This document shows, piece by piece, positions 1-7,824 of a DNA stretch of 64,000 bases. Numbering within the stretch: position 1 is the stretch's first letter; each line of letters begins with the position of its first letter. A model generated the notes under the pieces. The model worked only from the letters and a program-made list of their open reading frames with translations, was not told the DNA's origin and searched no databases. The position numbers and the translations under genes were made by a program. The stretch comes from Ureibacillus terrenus (GTDB taxonomy: Bacteria; Bacillota; Bacilli; Bacillales_A; Planococcaceae): assembly GCF_006569205.1 (NCBI RefSeq), contig NZ_VIGD01000005.1:62001-126000 (forward strand). The letters are read 5' to 3'.

Positions 1-81
1 ATCATCATCCACGATCTGGATCATTTGAAAAATGAGATATGCTGCGAAGGCTGCCCGATCAACATTTGCCGCATCGACTAA
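1..81 (+). CDS. C-terminal end of an unidentified cysteine-rich protein
   Basis: Only the last 26 codons are inside the window, reading in frame from base 1 to a TAA at 79-81. The visible tail holds the cysteine cluster CCEGCPINIC (C-C-x2-C-x4-C), which could bind a metal or an Fe-S cluster. I do not recognise the family from so short a piece. It converges on the nos cluster and shares the terminator hairpin that follows. Confidence 0.6.
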   Translation: MIIHDLDHLKNEICCEGCPINICRID

Positions 82-85
82 AAAT

Positions 86-126
86 AGCGAATTGGAAAAC
101 GGCCGTTTTTCCAATTCGCTTTTTTC
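86..126. terminator. Bidirectional rho-independent terminator
   Basis: A 14-bp perfect inverted repeat (AGCGAATTGGAAAA paired with its complement, 7-nt loop) is followed by a T run on the plus strand. It lies between the plus-strand partial gene and the end of nosF on the minus strand and probably serves both. Confidence 0.85.
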
Positions 127-130
127 ATTT

Positions 131-808
131 TTATAATCCGATTTTTTGCAGCCAAAGGTCTTCGAGATGCCGGCATTGGTGGTCCTGTAATAATCGTTCC
201 ACTTCACCGGCGGCCAAAATTCTTCCTTCATGCAAAATGATGACATCATCCGCCAGCTGTTCCGCAAAAGCCAACATATGGGTCGAAAACAGGACCGTCG
301 CCCCCCGGCTGCGTTCTTCCGCCATCATTTCCTTCAGCCGGGCGATCCAATACGGATCCAGACCGTTTGTCGGCTCGTCCATGATAATCAATCCATCCCC
401 GCCGATGAGGCTTTGGGCCAAATTCAGCCGTTGGCGCATTCCTTTCGAAAAAGAGGACACTTTCTGTTTTTTCACTTCATACAGTCCGACCCGCTTCAAG
501 ATTTCATCTTGTTCCGCTTTTCCGACCTTCTTTAAAGATGCCAAAAGGCCCAATACTTCTTCCGCCGTCAACATTCCGGGAAAATCCACATCATCCGGCA
601 TATAGCGCACAATCCCCCGATTATGCCAAATGAGCTCGCCGCCCGTCGGCTTTTCCTGGTTGGTCAAAAGGCGGATCAGCGTGCTTTTCCCAGCGCCGTT
701 GCCTCCCGCAAGCGCAACGATGCGTCCTCTCCGGATGGCGAAATCCGCTTCATGGAGACCTCTGTTGTTTTTATAGATTTTTTTTAAATTCCTTGCTTCC
801 ACAATCAT
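131..808 (-). CDS. nosF: NosF-type ABC transporter ATP-binding protein
   Basis: A cytoplasmic ATPase of 225 aa. It has a Walker A (GGNGAGKST, residues 35-43), an ABC signature (SFSKGMRQR, about 118-126), a Walker B with D-loop (LIIMDEPTNGLD, about 139) and an H-loop (STHML). It would power the NosY membrane partner, which together with NosD supports maturation of the copper centre of nitrous oxide reductase. Its start overlaps the nosY stop by four bases (ATGA), so the two are translationally coupled. It is the last gene of the minus-strand cluster and ends at a strong terminator. The NosF assignment rests on the NosD and NosL neighbours; alone it is a generic ABC-2-type ATPase. Confidence 0.85.
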   Translation of the reverse strand: MIVEARNLKKIYKNNRGLHEADFAIRRGRIVALAGGNGAGKSTLIRLLTNQEKPTGGELIWHNRGIVRYMPDDVDFPGMLTAEEVLGLLASLKKVGKAEQDEILKRVGLYEVKKQKVSSFSKGMRQRLNLAQSLIGGDGLIIMDEPTNGLDPYWIARLKEMMAEERSRGATVLFSTHMLAFAEQLADDVIILHEGRILAAGEVERLLQDHQCRHLEDLWLQKIGL

Positions 809-1635
809 TTTTCAACACCAAATTTCTTTAATTTGATGGTTGCCAAAAACAACGGAACGACAATCCAAAGTATTGTGACCACGATGAAAACGGCTTTTCC
901 GGCCACAGATCCATAAAATCCGATTAAATCATAATAGGTTGGTCCAAGCACCGCGGTCTGGCCGGAAATCAAAAAATACCCGAAACGCAGCCAATCAACC
1001 GGATTAATATGCAGTATGGCGATGGTGAGCTTTTGAAGCACATGGCCAGGAACGACCGTGCCGATGGCCATCACCAGATAAGAAAGGAGCAGCAGCAGTA
1101 ATGCCCACACCACAAGGGAAATCGCAAGGGCATGAAGCCGGTTTTTCGCCAAAGTTCCCAAAAGAATCGCGATCGCCGAAAATATGAAAATCAGACACAG
1201 CGCGATGACCAGAAATTCATAAGGCACTTTCACGCCTCCGAATAGTCCGCCCAACAAAAAGACCACGCCAAGGGCCAACAGAACGATGAAAATAAATGAA
1301 CCGACCAGCGCCACAAACTTTCCTGATACATATTGGAAAATTTTCATCGGATAGGTTTTCAACAATGAAAACCAGCCGGACTCCACATCGCCCGCCACGC
1401 TCATTCCTCCAATGGTAAGCGTAAACAAAGGGAGCAAAAACAACAGCAAGTTCAAGAAAGAAGCCGTCTGTCTTGTAAACCCTTCAATATCGGGCAGCGC
1501 CAATTGCTGAATCATGACAATGGAGACAAAAACGAAAATGAATAGTACGGCCACGAGCTGCAGCCATCTGCTGCGGAGCATTTGTTTCCATTCCAGAACG
1601 ATCAATTTGCCGAGCATCAGTGATGGATACCCCAT
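805..1635 (-). CDS. nosY: NosY-type ABC-2 permease
   Basis: A 276-aa integral membrane protein with six hydrophobic segments: a charged N-terminus, TM1 around residues 23-45, then alternating long hydrophobic stretches up to a C-terminal helix ending in TIKLKKFGVEK. It matches the ABC-2 permease NosY that pairs with NosF in the NosDFY complex, and is inferred to help deliver sulfur species or assist copper-site assembly for N2O reductase. Its start lies inside the end of nosL (19 bp overlap), and its stop overlaps the nosF start. The tight packing indicates one transcript. Confidence 0.85.
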   Translation of the reverse strand: MGYPSLMLGKLIVLEWKQMLRSRWLQLVAVLFIFVFVSIVMIQQLALPDIEGFTRQTASFLNLLLFLLPLFTLTIGGMSVAGDVESGWFSLLKTYPMKIFQYVSGKFVALVGSFIFIVLLALGVVFLLGGLFGGVKVPYEFLVIALCLIFIFSAIAILLGTLAKNRLHALAISLVVWALLLLLLSYLVMAIGTVVPGHVLQKLTIAILHINPVDWLRFGYFLISGQTAVLGPTYYDLIGFYGSVAGKAVFIVVTILWIVVPLFLATIKLKKFGVEK

Positions 1636-2072
1636 TTGAAATCATATAGTTGTTCGTATGTCAGCCGTTCGCCTTCGCTATTTTCTTTCATATATTGTTC
1701 CGCAGCATCTTTTGAGCTGAAGGCCAGGACTCCGTAGTTCATTGGCGTCCAATAATCTTTCGAATACACATATGTGGCCTCTTCCACAGGAAGCCATTCA
1801 TTCCCGTCGGCGCTTTTGATAAAGGCCGCGCCCACTTCCGATTCATCGACATCCTTCATAAACTCGATCAAACAGCCCAAATCATCGAACACTTCATAAT
1901 CCCCGTTTTTGAATACAAGCTGCGCCGCATAATCTTCATGGGTGATTCCCATATTGCATACTTTGCAAATGTCCGTTTCCGCATTGATTTCCCTTGGTTC
2001 ATACGTTTTCTCGGAACATCCGATGAGCAAAACGCTAAAGAGGAAAAGTAAAATTAACGTTTTCCATTTCAT
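1617..2072 (-). CDS. nosL: NosL-family copper-binding lipoprotein
   Basis: A 151-aa protein from the ATG at 2072, chosen because GGAGAAGGAGTG lies just upstream, because it overlaps the nosD stop as ATGA, and because it gives a textbook lipoprotein signal (hydrophobic stretch, then LLIGC). A longer in-frame start at 2156 adds 28 residues without a ribosome binding site. The mature part carries CKVCNMGI, which fits the NosL CxxC-x-M copper motif, followed by the DDLGCLIEFM segment typical of the family. NosL is a membrane-tethered Cu(I) chaperone for N2O reductase. It lies between nosD and nosY. Confidence 0.88.
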   Translation of the reverse strand: MKWKTLILLFLFSVLLIGCSEKTYEPREINAETDICKVCNMGITHEDYAAQLVFKNGDYEVFDDLGCLIEFMKDVDESEVGAAFIKSADGNEWLPVEEATYVYSKDYWTPMNYGVLAFSSKDAAEQYMKENSEGERLTYEQLYDFKWGIHH

Positions 2073-3361
2073 GTAAGGACACTCCTTCTCCATATCACGA
2101 TGCATGCGATTGTCAAGATGAATCCTAAAATAAATTGTGGCCAATAGAGCTTCCATTGAATCCCCCGGTCCGTTTCGAATTTGGTAACCGGATTTTCATC
2201 GACTAACAATTGTTTGGAAGTTTTATTTGTTTGCTGATCAATCTGATTCAATAATACAACACTTGGCGCTTCCACATAATACTGGTACACGGGTTTTCTT
2301 ACCATCCACTGGCCGAAGCTTTGCAGAGCCACGTATGGTTCATCCCCGATTCCGTCATCATCGATGTCGATTCCCGCATAATCGTCATAATAATTTTCCT
2401 TTAATTGAATGCCGTTCATATCCGACCGAACATTCACCAAGTTTCCGACAAAATAATTTTTCTTCACTTGGCTGCCGCCGGAACGGATGGCTTCAACAGC
2501 AGTCTGGTTCATTTGAAGAATATTGTTTGAAATGTTCGTGTCATCGGATTTTTGTACGGAAATGGCCACCCGGTTTCCCGAAATGGTATGGTTTTGGATG
2601 TCGATATTCTTCACTTCATATAAAGTGATGCCCGTCCCATTGAATCCGTCCTGATAGGAAATGTCGTTTCTGGAAAGGCTTACATTTTCCGTCATCATAA
2701 TCATAAGCCCTGTTACGTTTTTCTTGTAAACATTGTCCCGGACTTCCGCATCTTCGCTGTACATAAAATGGGTTCCATACCGGCCGTTTTCCACCTTGTT
2801 TTTCAACACCGAAATGTCTTTTGCGTTTTCGAGGTAAATGCCGTCCTGCACATGGGCTATGTCATTGTTTTTTGCGGTAATGCCCGAACTGTCATAGAAA
2901 GAGATGCCGTTTCCTTTTTTACCAAGGTTTTCACCATTTCCGGCAATCGTGGTTTTTTCGACGGCAATCCCATTTGTGCGGTAAACATCAATTCCGCTGA
3001 AAACACCGTTCATTATGAGGTTGGACAATTTGATATCGTTTGAATCTTTGATGACCATTCCCGTGCCGGGCGTCTGCACCTTTATTCCCTGAATGGTCAC
3101 GTGATTTGCTCCGTTCACGGTAATGACCGGTTCCTTTGGATTTTTGGGCTTGAAAACGGCGTTTCCGTCCCCGATCAACGTAATTCCTTTCGGGATGATG
3201 AAATTCCCTTCATATGTACCTTTTGAAAGATGGATCACGTCGCCTTCTTCCGCCTGGTCGATGAGCTGCTGGAAATCGGTTCCTGCTTCCGCTTCATGGA
3301 CAAAACCGATCAGCGCGGCGAAGAAAGCGATATGAAGGATGATAGAACGCATGCCAATCAA
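2069..3361 (-). CDS. nosD: NosD-like periplasmic beta-helix protein with C-terminal membrane anchor
   Basis: A protein of 427-430 aa with an N-terminal signal sequence, then many parallel beta-helix (CASH/NosD) rungs with recurring N and G turns (for example VEKTTIAGNG and SLSRNDISY), and one C-terminal membrane helix ending in IVIWRRSVLT. NosD works outside the membrane with NosF and NosY in maturing the copper sites of nitrous oxide reductase. Two starts are possible: TTG at 3361, or the ATG at 3352 nine bases inside. A GAAAGAAG sequence upstream would suit either. Its stop overlaps the nosL start. Confidence 0.85.
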   Translation of the reverse strand: MIGMRSIILHIAFFAALIGFVHEAEAGTDFQQLIDQAEEGDVIHLSKGTYEGNFIIPKGITLIGDGNAVFKPKNPKEPVITVNGANHVTIQGIKVQTPGTGMVIKDSNDIKLSNLIMNGVFSGIDVYRTNGIAVEKTTIAGNGENLGKKGNGISFYDSSGITAKNNDIAHVQDGIYLENAKDISVLKNKVENGRYGTHFMYSEDAEVRDNVYKKNVTGLMIMMTENVSLSRNDISYQDGFNGTGITLYEVKNIDIQNHTISGNRVAISVQKSDDTNISNNILQMNQTAVEAIRSGGSQVKKNYFVGNLVNVRSDMNGIQLKENYYDDYAGIDIDDDGIGDEPYVALQSFGQWMVRKPVYQYYVEAPSVVLLNQIDQQTNKTSKQLLVDENPVTKFETDRGIQWKLYWPQFILGFILTIACIVIWRRSVLT

Positions 3362-3368
3362 CTTCTTT

Positions 3369-3402
3369 CAAAAAAGTATTCGACTAGAGGGAATCCCCTC
3401 GA
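3369..3402 (-). terminator. Terminator after the NosL-like lipoprotein gene
   Basis: On the minus strand the arms CGACTCGAGGG and CCCTCTAGTCG (one mismatch) flank a 4-nt loop and are followed by CTTTTTT. It separates the first lipoprotein gene from nosD, so read-through is probably partial and the two genes may be expressed at different levels. Confidence 0.65.
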
Positions 3403-3415
3403 GTCGATTTTACCA

Positions 3416-4075
3416 TTAATGGTTATGTCCATTGTGTGACATATTTTGCATGTTGTCATGCATGTTGCCATTTTGTTGTTGCTGTTCGGCTTGTTTTTTC
3501 AATTTTGCTTCGCGTCTTTCTTTTGCTTCTTGTTTTACGACATCAAGTGCAGTGATTTTGTAGCTAGGGTTGTCAGCGATGAATTTATCTGCGTCTTCTT
3601 TGTTTTTAAAGAATACGTAGCCCCAGTTCATCGGAGATTTCAAATCTGTTTTGACGATTGTCGCATCATCGACAAGCACCCATTCCAATGTATTGAAGTC
3701 GCGCACGTATTTTTGGTTTTTCTCGTTGTGCGCCAATTCCGCATTCAACAAGCAGCCGATATCGTCATAGAAAGCGATTGAGCCGTCTTCTTTGATTGCT
3801 TGTCCGCTGAATTTTCCTAAATCATCAGTCACTTCATAAACTTTCATATTGCACATTTCGCATTTTGTATCCGCAGTAGGTTCTTGCAGGCGTGGATCCG
3901 GTTTGGAAGCGTCTGTTTTCGCGGTTTCTTCTTTAGTTTTTTGATCCTCTTTGCTGACTTCTGTTTGTTTTGTGTCATCGCTTGCATTTTTGTCCTTGTC
4001 GGATGCTCCGTCCTGGCCGCATGCTGCCAATGCGAACAATGCTAGTACCAATATGAGCGTCAACCATTTCTTCAT
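3416..4075 (-). CDS. NosL-like lipoprotein with histidine/methionine-rich tail
   Basis: A 219-aa lipoprotein. The ATG at 4075 has GGAAGGGG eight bases upstream and gives a signal ending in LAAC. Mature residues about 20-55 are a charged, K/D/T-rich low-complexity linker. A NosL-like core follows: CEMCNMKVYEV, then a YDDIGCLLNAE segment matching the DDLGC region of the neighbouring nosL. The C-terminus, after a K/E/Q-rich helix, ends in MHDNMQNMSHNGHNH, a run of His and Met suited to copper binding. I infer an accessory copper-delivery lipoprotein, a second NosL paralogue heading the cluster. It has its own promoter region and a downstream terminator. Confidence 0.8.
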   Translation of the reverse strand: MKKWLTLILVLALFALAACGQDGASDKDKNASDDTKQTEVSKEDQKTKEETAKTDASKPDPRLQEPTADTKCEMCNMKVYEVTDDLGKFSGQAIKEDGSIAFYDDIGCLLNAELAHNEKNQKYVRDFNTLEWVLVDDATIVKTDLKSPMNWGYVFFKNKEDADKFIADNPSYKITALDVVKQEAKERREAKLKKQAEQQQQNGNMHDNMQNMSHNGHNH

Positions 4076-4308
4076 TCTTTTTACCCCTTCCAAAATATTA
4101 CTAGAATAAGTTCTTCGCTTACTACTTTACAAAGCGTTTGTGAAAAAAGATGAAAGTGTCTGTAAAAAAAATGAGAAATAAAATTGGCAAATTTGTTTCA
4201 GACCGAACATTCTTCTGCAAAAAGTGACATTCTATCCGCAAGAATAAGGAAAATTCCAGTTCCTTATCCGCAAAGTAGGAGCTCCATCCGGACAACCTGA
4301 ACTAATCA

Positions 4309-4364
4309 ATAACAAAACAAAAAAACAGCGGATTGAAAACCGCAAGTTCCCAATCCGCTGTTTT
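4309..4364 (-). terminator. Terminator after the MIP18-family gene
   Basis: A 14-bp perfect stem (AAAACAGCGGATTG and its complement, 15-nt loop) is followed on the minus strand by a T-rich run. The rest of the gap up to the lipoprotein gene start (4076-4308) is AT-rich. A possible sigma-A promoter for the lipoprotein (TTGTAA, 18 bp, TATTCT, about 4104-4133, minus strand) is the only other signal I see there. Confidence 0.85.
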
Positions 4365-4451
4365 CAGTGAGGTGTCGGAAATGCCTTTTTCTTATGTCCG
4401 TTAGTTTATCCAAATTATATATGGAAATACATATAGAGTATAACCTTTGCC

Positions 4452-4766
4452 TTATCGGATTCCCAATGCCATTTTTGCGTATCGTGACATCATGTCCTTG
4501 TTCCATGGCGGATTCCACACAATATTGACGTCCACATCTTTCACTTCAGGCAGTTCGCTTAAAACCGTTTTGATTTGATCCACAATGACCGGACCAAGAG
4601 GGCATCCCAAAGAAGTCAACGTCATAGTAATTTTGCAGACCCCTTCATCGTCCATGTCCACATCATATACTAAACCCAAGTTGACGATATCGATGCCCAA
4701 CTCAGGGTCAATGACATTTTCCAAAGCGCCAAGAATACTTTCCTTCAAATCCGCATCCATTGCCAT
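4452..4766 (-). CDS. yitW: MIP18/DUF59-family metal-sulfur cluster assembly factor (YitW-like)
   Basis: A 104-aa protein from the ATG at 4766, chosen because AAAGGAG lies eight bases upstream; the in-frame ATG at 4784 has none. The family signature VIDPELGIDIVNLGLVYDV and the conserved cysteine in TSLGCPLG are present, and the C-terminus has VWNPPWNKDMMS. Proteins of this family (SufT/PaaD-like, B. subtilis YitW) take part in Fe-S protein maturation. It lies downstream of the yitV-like esterase gene in the same order as in B. subtilis, which supports the assignment. Confidence 0.85.
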   Translation of the reverse strand: MAMDADLKESILGALENVIDPELGIDIVNLGLVYDVDMDDEGVCKITMTLTSLGCPLGPVIVDQIKTVLSELPEVKDVDVNIVWNPPWNKDMMSRYAKMALGIR

Positions 4767-4844
4767 ACTGATCGCTCCTTTCATCCGAAATGAAAACTGT
4801 TCTCAATCAACATACTACACGAACAGAAGCAAAAATACAAAAAA

Positions 4845-5615
4845 TTAGTCTTCGGTCAAATGTTTCCCAAGGAAATCCGTTACAGCCAGCATCCCAGGGC
4901 GATTCACTTTATGGCCCTGTTTTTCATCGATGATAAATTGCAAGCGTTCCGGCGCTTTATAGTATGGACGGACCGTTTCGTAAAAATGCAGCGCATTCCC
5001 GATCGGAACGGTTGAATCTTTTTTGCCGTGCCAGAAAATTACAGGGCGATTGTTTAATCGTTCCGGCGCTTTTGTTATATCATATTCAGAAAGAACGTTA
5101 TGCATCTGTTCGATTTGCTCATCGGTAAAAGGAAGTTGGATGCCCGCTTTTGCAAATTCCTTCAATTGATAATCGGCCAAAGCATTATATCCCGGCGCGC
5201 CCATGCAAATGCCTGCCGCATCAATCCAATCATATTTTTTCAAACAGCCGCACGCGGTAATTCCGCCCATGCTCGTGCCCGCAATGCCCGTTTTCTTCGG
5301 CTCAAAGCGGTTTTGTATTTCCCTGTATAATAGGTCCACCTCATGTATCGAATTCACGACGATGTTCCAGAACTGCAAATTCATTTTTTCTTCCGGTGAA
5401 TCGCCCGCTCTGTCTCCATGCAGCAATGCGTCCGGCAAAACGACGCGGACCCCTTTTTTCACCAATCGGTAAGCATAATGCAAATTGTGCTCTTTCGCAC
5501 TTTGAAATCCATGCAAAAATATAAGAACGGGTGAACGTTCATTCATTTCATCCGAATAAAAATGGATCACGGGAATATCTTGCCACATTTCATCATTTAC
5601 TATCATTACCTTCAC
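4845..5615 (-). CDS. yitV: Alpha/beta-hydrolase, YitV-like
   Basis: A 256-aa serine hydrolase with no signal peptide, so cytoplasmic. The oxyanion-side motif FLHGFQSAKEH is near residue 34, the nucleophile elbow GTSMGG is near residue 113, an acid residue is probable in WHGKKDSTVP, and the catalytic His is probably in EKQGHKV near the end. This is the prolyl-oligopeptidase-like / dienelactone-hydrolase fold. The natural ester or peptide substrate is not known. It runs divergently from the yitU-like gene and shares the 105-bp spacer with it. Confidence 0.8.
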   Translation of the reverse strand: MKVMIVNDEMWQDIPVIHFYSDEMNERSPVLIFLHGFQSAKEHNLHYAYRLVKKGVRVVLPDALLHGDRAGDSPEEKMNLQFWNIVVNSIHEVDLLYREIQNRFEPKKTGIAGTSMGGITACGCLKKYDWIDAAGICMGAPGYNALADYQLKEFAKAGIQLPFTDEQIEQMHNVLSEYDITKAPERLNNRPVIFWHGKKDSTVPIGNALHFYETVRPYYKAPERLQFIIDEKQGHKVNRPGMLAVTDFLGKHLTED

Positions 5616-5666
5616 TCCTTCAGGACCACCTTTATATTACCAGAAATTATAAACGGTGACAAAATT

Positions 5667-5695
5667 TTGACGAAATGATCCCATCACGATAAAAT
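5667..5695 (+). promoter_or_regulatory. Sigma-A promoter of the yitU-like gene
   Basis: TTGACG at 5667-5672 and TAAAAT at 5690-5695, separated by 17 bp, followed by AAAGGGG and the ATG at 5721. The spacing and both hexamers are close to consensus. Confidence 0.75.
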
Positions 5696-5720
5696 CGTAT
5701 AGACAGAAAGGGGACTTTCT

Positions 5721-6530
5721 ATGAAACAACATTTAATTGTGTTAGACTTAGATGGTACCTTGTTGACAGATCAACATACAATTTCGCCCAAAACAAAACA
5801 AACGTTGATGAAAGCCAAAGAAGCGGGGCATCAAATCATGATTGCCACAGGAAGACCGTTCCGGGCAAGCAACATTTATTATCAGGAATTGGGACTAACC
5901 ACTCCGATTGTCAATTTCAACGGAGCTTATATACATCATCCGAGAAATCCGTCCTGGCAGGCCATCCATTCCCCGATCGATATGAAAGTGGTGCATGATG
6001 TCATTGACTCGGTCGATAAATATCAATATGAAAATTTGATCGCCGAAGTCATCGACGATGTGTATATCCACGTGGAAGACAAATCGATGATGGATATTTT
6101 CAGAATGGGAAATCCAAAAGTCACCATCGGCAATTTGCGGGGCAATTTAAGCGAAAATCCGACGAGCTTATTGATTCATGCCGATGAACAAAACGTGCCG
6201 CTGGTCCGCAAACATTTGCAGGAAGTGCACGCCGAGCTGATCGAACATCGCCGGTGGGGGGCGCCATTCAATATTGTGGAAGTGGTGCGGAAAGGGTTGA
6301 ATAAAGCGGTCGGGGTTTCCCTTGTCGCAAAATATTTGGGAATTCCAAGAGAACGGATCATCGCCTTCGGGGATGAAGACAACGATTTGGAAATGATTGA
6401 TTATGCCGGCATTGGCGTTGCGATGGGCAACGGCATCAGCAAATTGAAAAGCATCGCCGACGAAGTGACGGGTACGAACAATGAGGATGGCATTGCCGAC
6501 TTTTTGATGGATCGATTAAAATTGGCATGA
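5721..6530 (+). CDS. yitU: Cof-type HAD-superfamily phosphatase (YitU-like)
   Basis: A 269-aa cytoplasmic hydrolase. HAD motif I is LDLDGTLLTD (residues 8-17, with the nucleophile and acid Asp), motif II is in MIATGRP, the conserved Lys is in the NKAVG region, and motif IV is FGDEDNDLEMI. The inserted C2-type cap lies between residues about 85 and 190. Members dephosphorylate sugar phosphates, FMN or pyridoxal phosphate; which substrate applies here cannot be read from the sequence. The start has AAAGGGG seven bases upstream and a near-consensus promoter. Neighbours match B. subtilis yitS-yitU-yitV-yitW. Confidence 0.88.
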   Translation: MKQHLIVLDLDGTLLTDQHTISPKTKQTLMKAKEAGHQIMIATGRPFRASNIYYQELGLTTPIVNFNGAYIHHPRNPSWQAIHSPIDMKVVHDVIDSVDKYQYENLIAEVIDDVYIHVEDKSMMDIFRMGNPKVTIGNLRGNLSENPTSLLIHADEQNVPLVRKHLQEVHAELIEHRRWGAPFNIVEVVRKGLNKAVGVSLVAKYLGIPRERIIAFGDEDNDLEMIDYAGIGVAMGNGISKLKSIADEVTGTNNEDGIADFLMDRLKLA

Positions 6531-6548
6531 CATTTCATCTTTCGACGA

Positions 6549-6590
6549 AACACCCTTCTTACCTGTTTTTTGGAAGGGTGTTATAATTTT
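6549..6590 (+). terminator. Terminator of yitU overlapping the yitS promoter
   Basis: AACACCCTTC and GAAGGGTGTT form a 10-bp stem, followed by ATAATTTTT. The 3' arm also contains TGTTATAAT (TATAAT at 6582-6587, extended TGn) with TTACCT 17 bp upstream. Termination and the start of the next transcript therefore seem to share the same 40 bases. Confidence 0.65.
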
Positions 6591-6614
6591 TCAAAAGACA
6601 GAAAGGGGCACAAT

Positions 6615-7472
6615 ATGATTCTCTTTACAGACAGCGCAAGCGATTTGCCAAAAGAATATTACGAACAGCACAATGTGGTTTTTTTTCCGCTGAGAGTCCA
6701 TCTGAATGGACAAGAATATCCGGATGTTATCGGCATCGATCCGAAAACGGTATATGATGAAATGAGAAAAGGCGCTGCTCCAAAAACCTCCCAAGTATCC
6801 CCGGACGAATTTTATAGCACCTTTGAACAATATGCAAAAAACGGCGAAGAAGCCATCTATATCAGTTTCTCCTCCCAGCTGTCCGGAACTTACAATACTG
6901 CTGTCATGATTGCGGAACAGTTGAGGGAAAAATATCCGGACTTCAAATTAACGATCATCGATACAAAATGCGCCTCCCTCGGACAAGGGCTTGTGGTGAA
7001 AAAAGCGGTGGAATGGAGAGATGCCGGCGTGCCTTTTGGGGAACTGGCGGAAAAAGTGGAGAATTACGCGAAACATATGCAGCATATTTTTACCGTGGAA
7101 AATCTTGAATATTTGGCGAGAGGCGGCCGGATTTCGAAATCAAGCGCCTTTATCGGCGGACTTTTAAGCATCAAGCCGATTTTGCACGTGGAAGACGGAA
7201 AGCTCATCCCGATCGAAAAGGTGCGGGGAAGAAAGAAGGCCCTTGCCCGTATGGTGGAATTGATGGCCGAGCGCGGCGGGGATTTTTCCAATAAAATTGT
7301 CGGCATTTCCCACGGCGACGACTGGCAGACGGTGGAAGATGTAAAAAAACTGATTGAAGAAAAACTTCATCCGAAAGGGTTCGATGTCACAATGATCGGC
7401 TCGGTAATCGGCTCCCATTCCGGTCCGGGCACATTGGCGATCTTCTTTACAGATAAGGAGTATACCGATTGA
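6615..7472 (+). CDS. yitS: DegV-family fatty-acid-binding protein (YitS-like)
   Basis: A 285-aa protein starting at the ATG at 6615, six bases after GAAAGGGG; an upstream in-frame start at 6570 would run through the terminator hairpin and is rejected. The DegV fold is indicated by the N-terminal TDSASDLP, the phosphate/carboxylate-binding SSQLSGTYNTA near residue 88, the ARGGRISKSSAFIGG segment, and a C-terminal half ending in HSGPGTLAIFF. DegV (FakB-like) proteins bind a fatty acid and present it to FakA kinase for phosphorylation, feeding exogenous lipid into phospholipid synthesis. Adjacent to yitU, as in B. subtilis. Confidence 0.88.
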   Translation: MILFTDSASDLPKEYYEQHNVVFFPLRVHLNGQEYPDVIGIDPKTVYDEMRKGAAPKTSQVSPDEFYSTFEQYAKNGEEAIYISFSSQLSGTYNTAVMIAEQLREKYPDFKLTIIDTKCASLGQGLVVKKAVEWRDAGVPFGELAEKVENYAKHMQHIFTVENLEYLARGGRISKSSAFIGGLLSIKPILHVEDGKLIPIEKVRGRKKALARMVELMAERGGDFSNKIVGISHGDDWQTVEDVKKLIEEKLHPKGFDVTMIGSVIGSHSGPGTLAIFFTDKEYTD

Positions 7473-7478
7473 ATATAG

Positions 7479-7512
7479 AAAAGCACCTTCATCCAATAGA
7501 AGGTGCTTTTTG
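7479..7512 (+). terminator. Terminator of the yitS-like gene
   Basis: AAAAGCACCTTC and GAAGGTGCTTTT form a 12-bp stem with an 8-nt loop, ending in a T run six bases after the stop codon region. Confidence 0.9.
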
Positions 7513-7662
7513 GCTTTATTTCCAGATTCCGCAAAAATATCATATTTTGTAATTTTTCCAAGCGCGAAATTGCCTTCGAGACTGTTATCGATGTAGTGAT
7601 AATAGAAGTGTAAAGAATGTTTTTCTTTTCATCATTCTTAAATTTGTAAAAAAATAATTAAG

Positions 7663-7709
7663 GGCTGTCTGAAACGCGGTTAAATCGGGTTTCAGACAGC
7701 CTGTTTTTT
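7663..7709. terminator. Bidirectional terminator hairpin downstream of the oligopeptide operon
   Basis: A perfect 13-bp repeat (GGCTGTCTGAAAC with its complement, 13-nt loop) is flanked by TGTTTTTTT on the plus strand and by T-rich sequence on the minus strand. It probably terminates the opp-like operon that ends at 7825. The sequence resembles the end of some IS elements, but no transposase or second copy is visible. The rest of 7513-7824 holds nothing I can identify. Confidence 0.75.
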
Positions 7710-7824
7710 TGGCGCATTTTGTATCGAAAGCCTTTGTGATCTTATCGCCCCTCTTTGTTTGCTCATATTCACACTCCGGATTTATTTGCCGTTGAACAAA
7801 TCCAATCCCAATCCAAATCCGACC

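Noticed and set aside
7663-7701. IS-element terminal repeat (GGCTGTCTGAAAC)
   Set aside because: The two arms face each other with a 13-nt loop and T runs on both sides, as in a terminator; no transposase or target duplication is visible.
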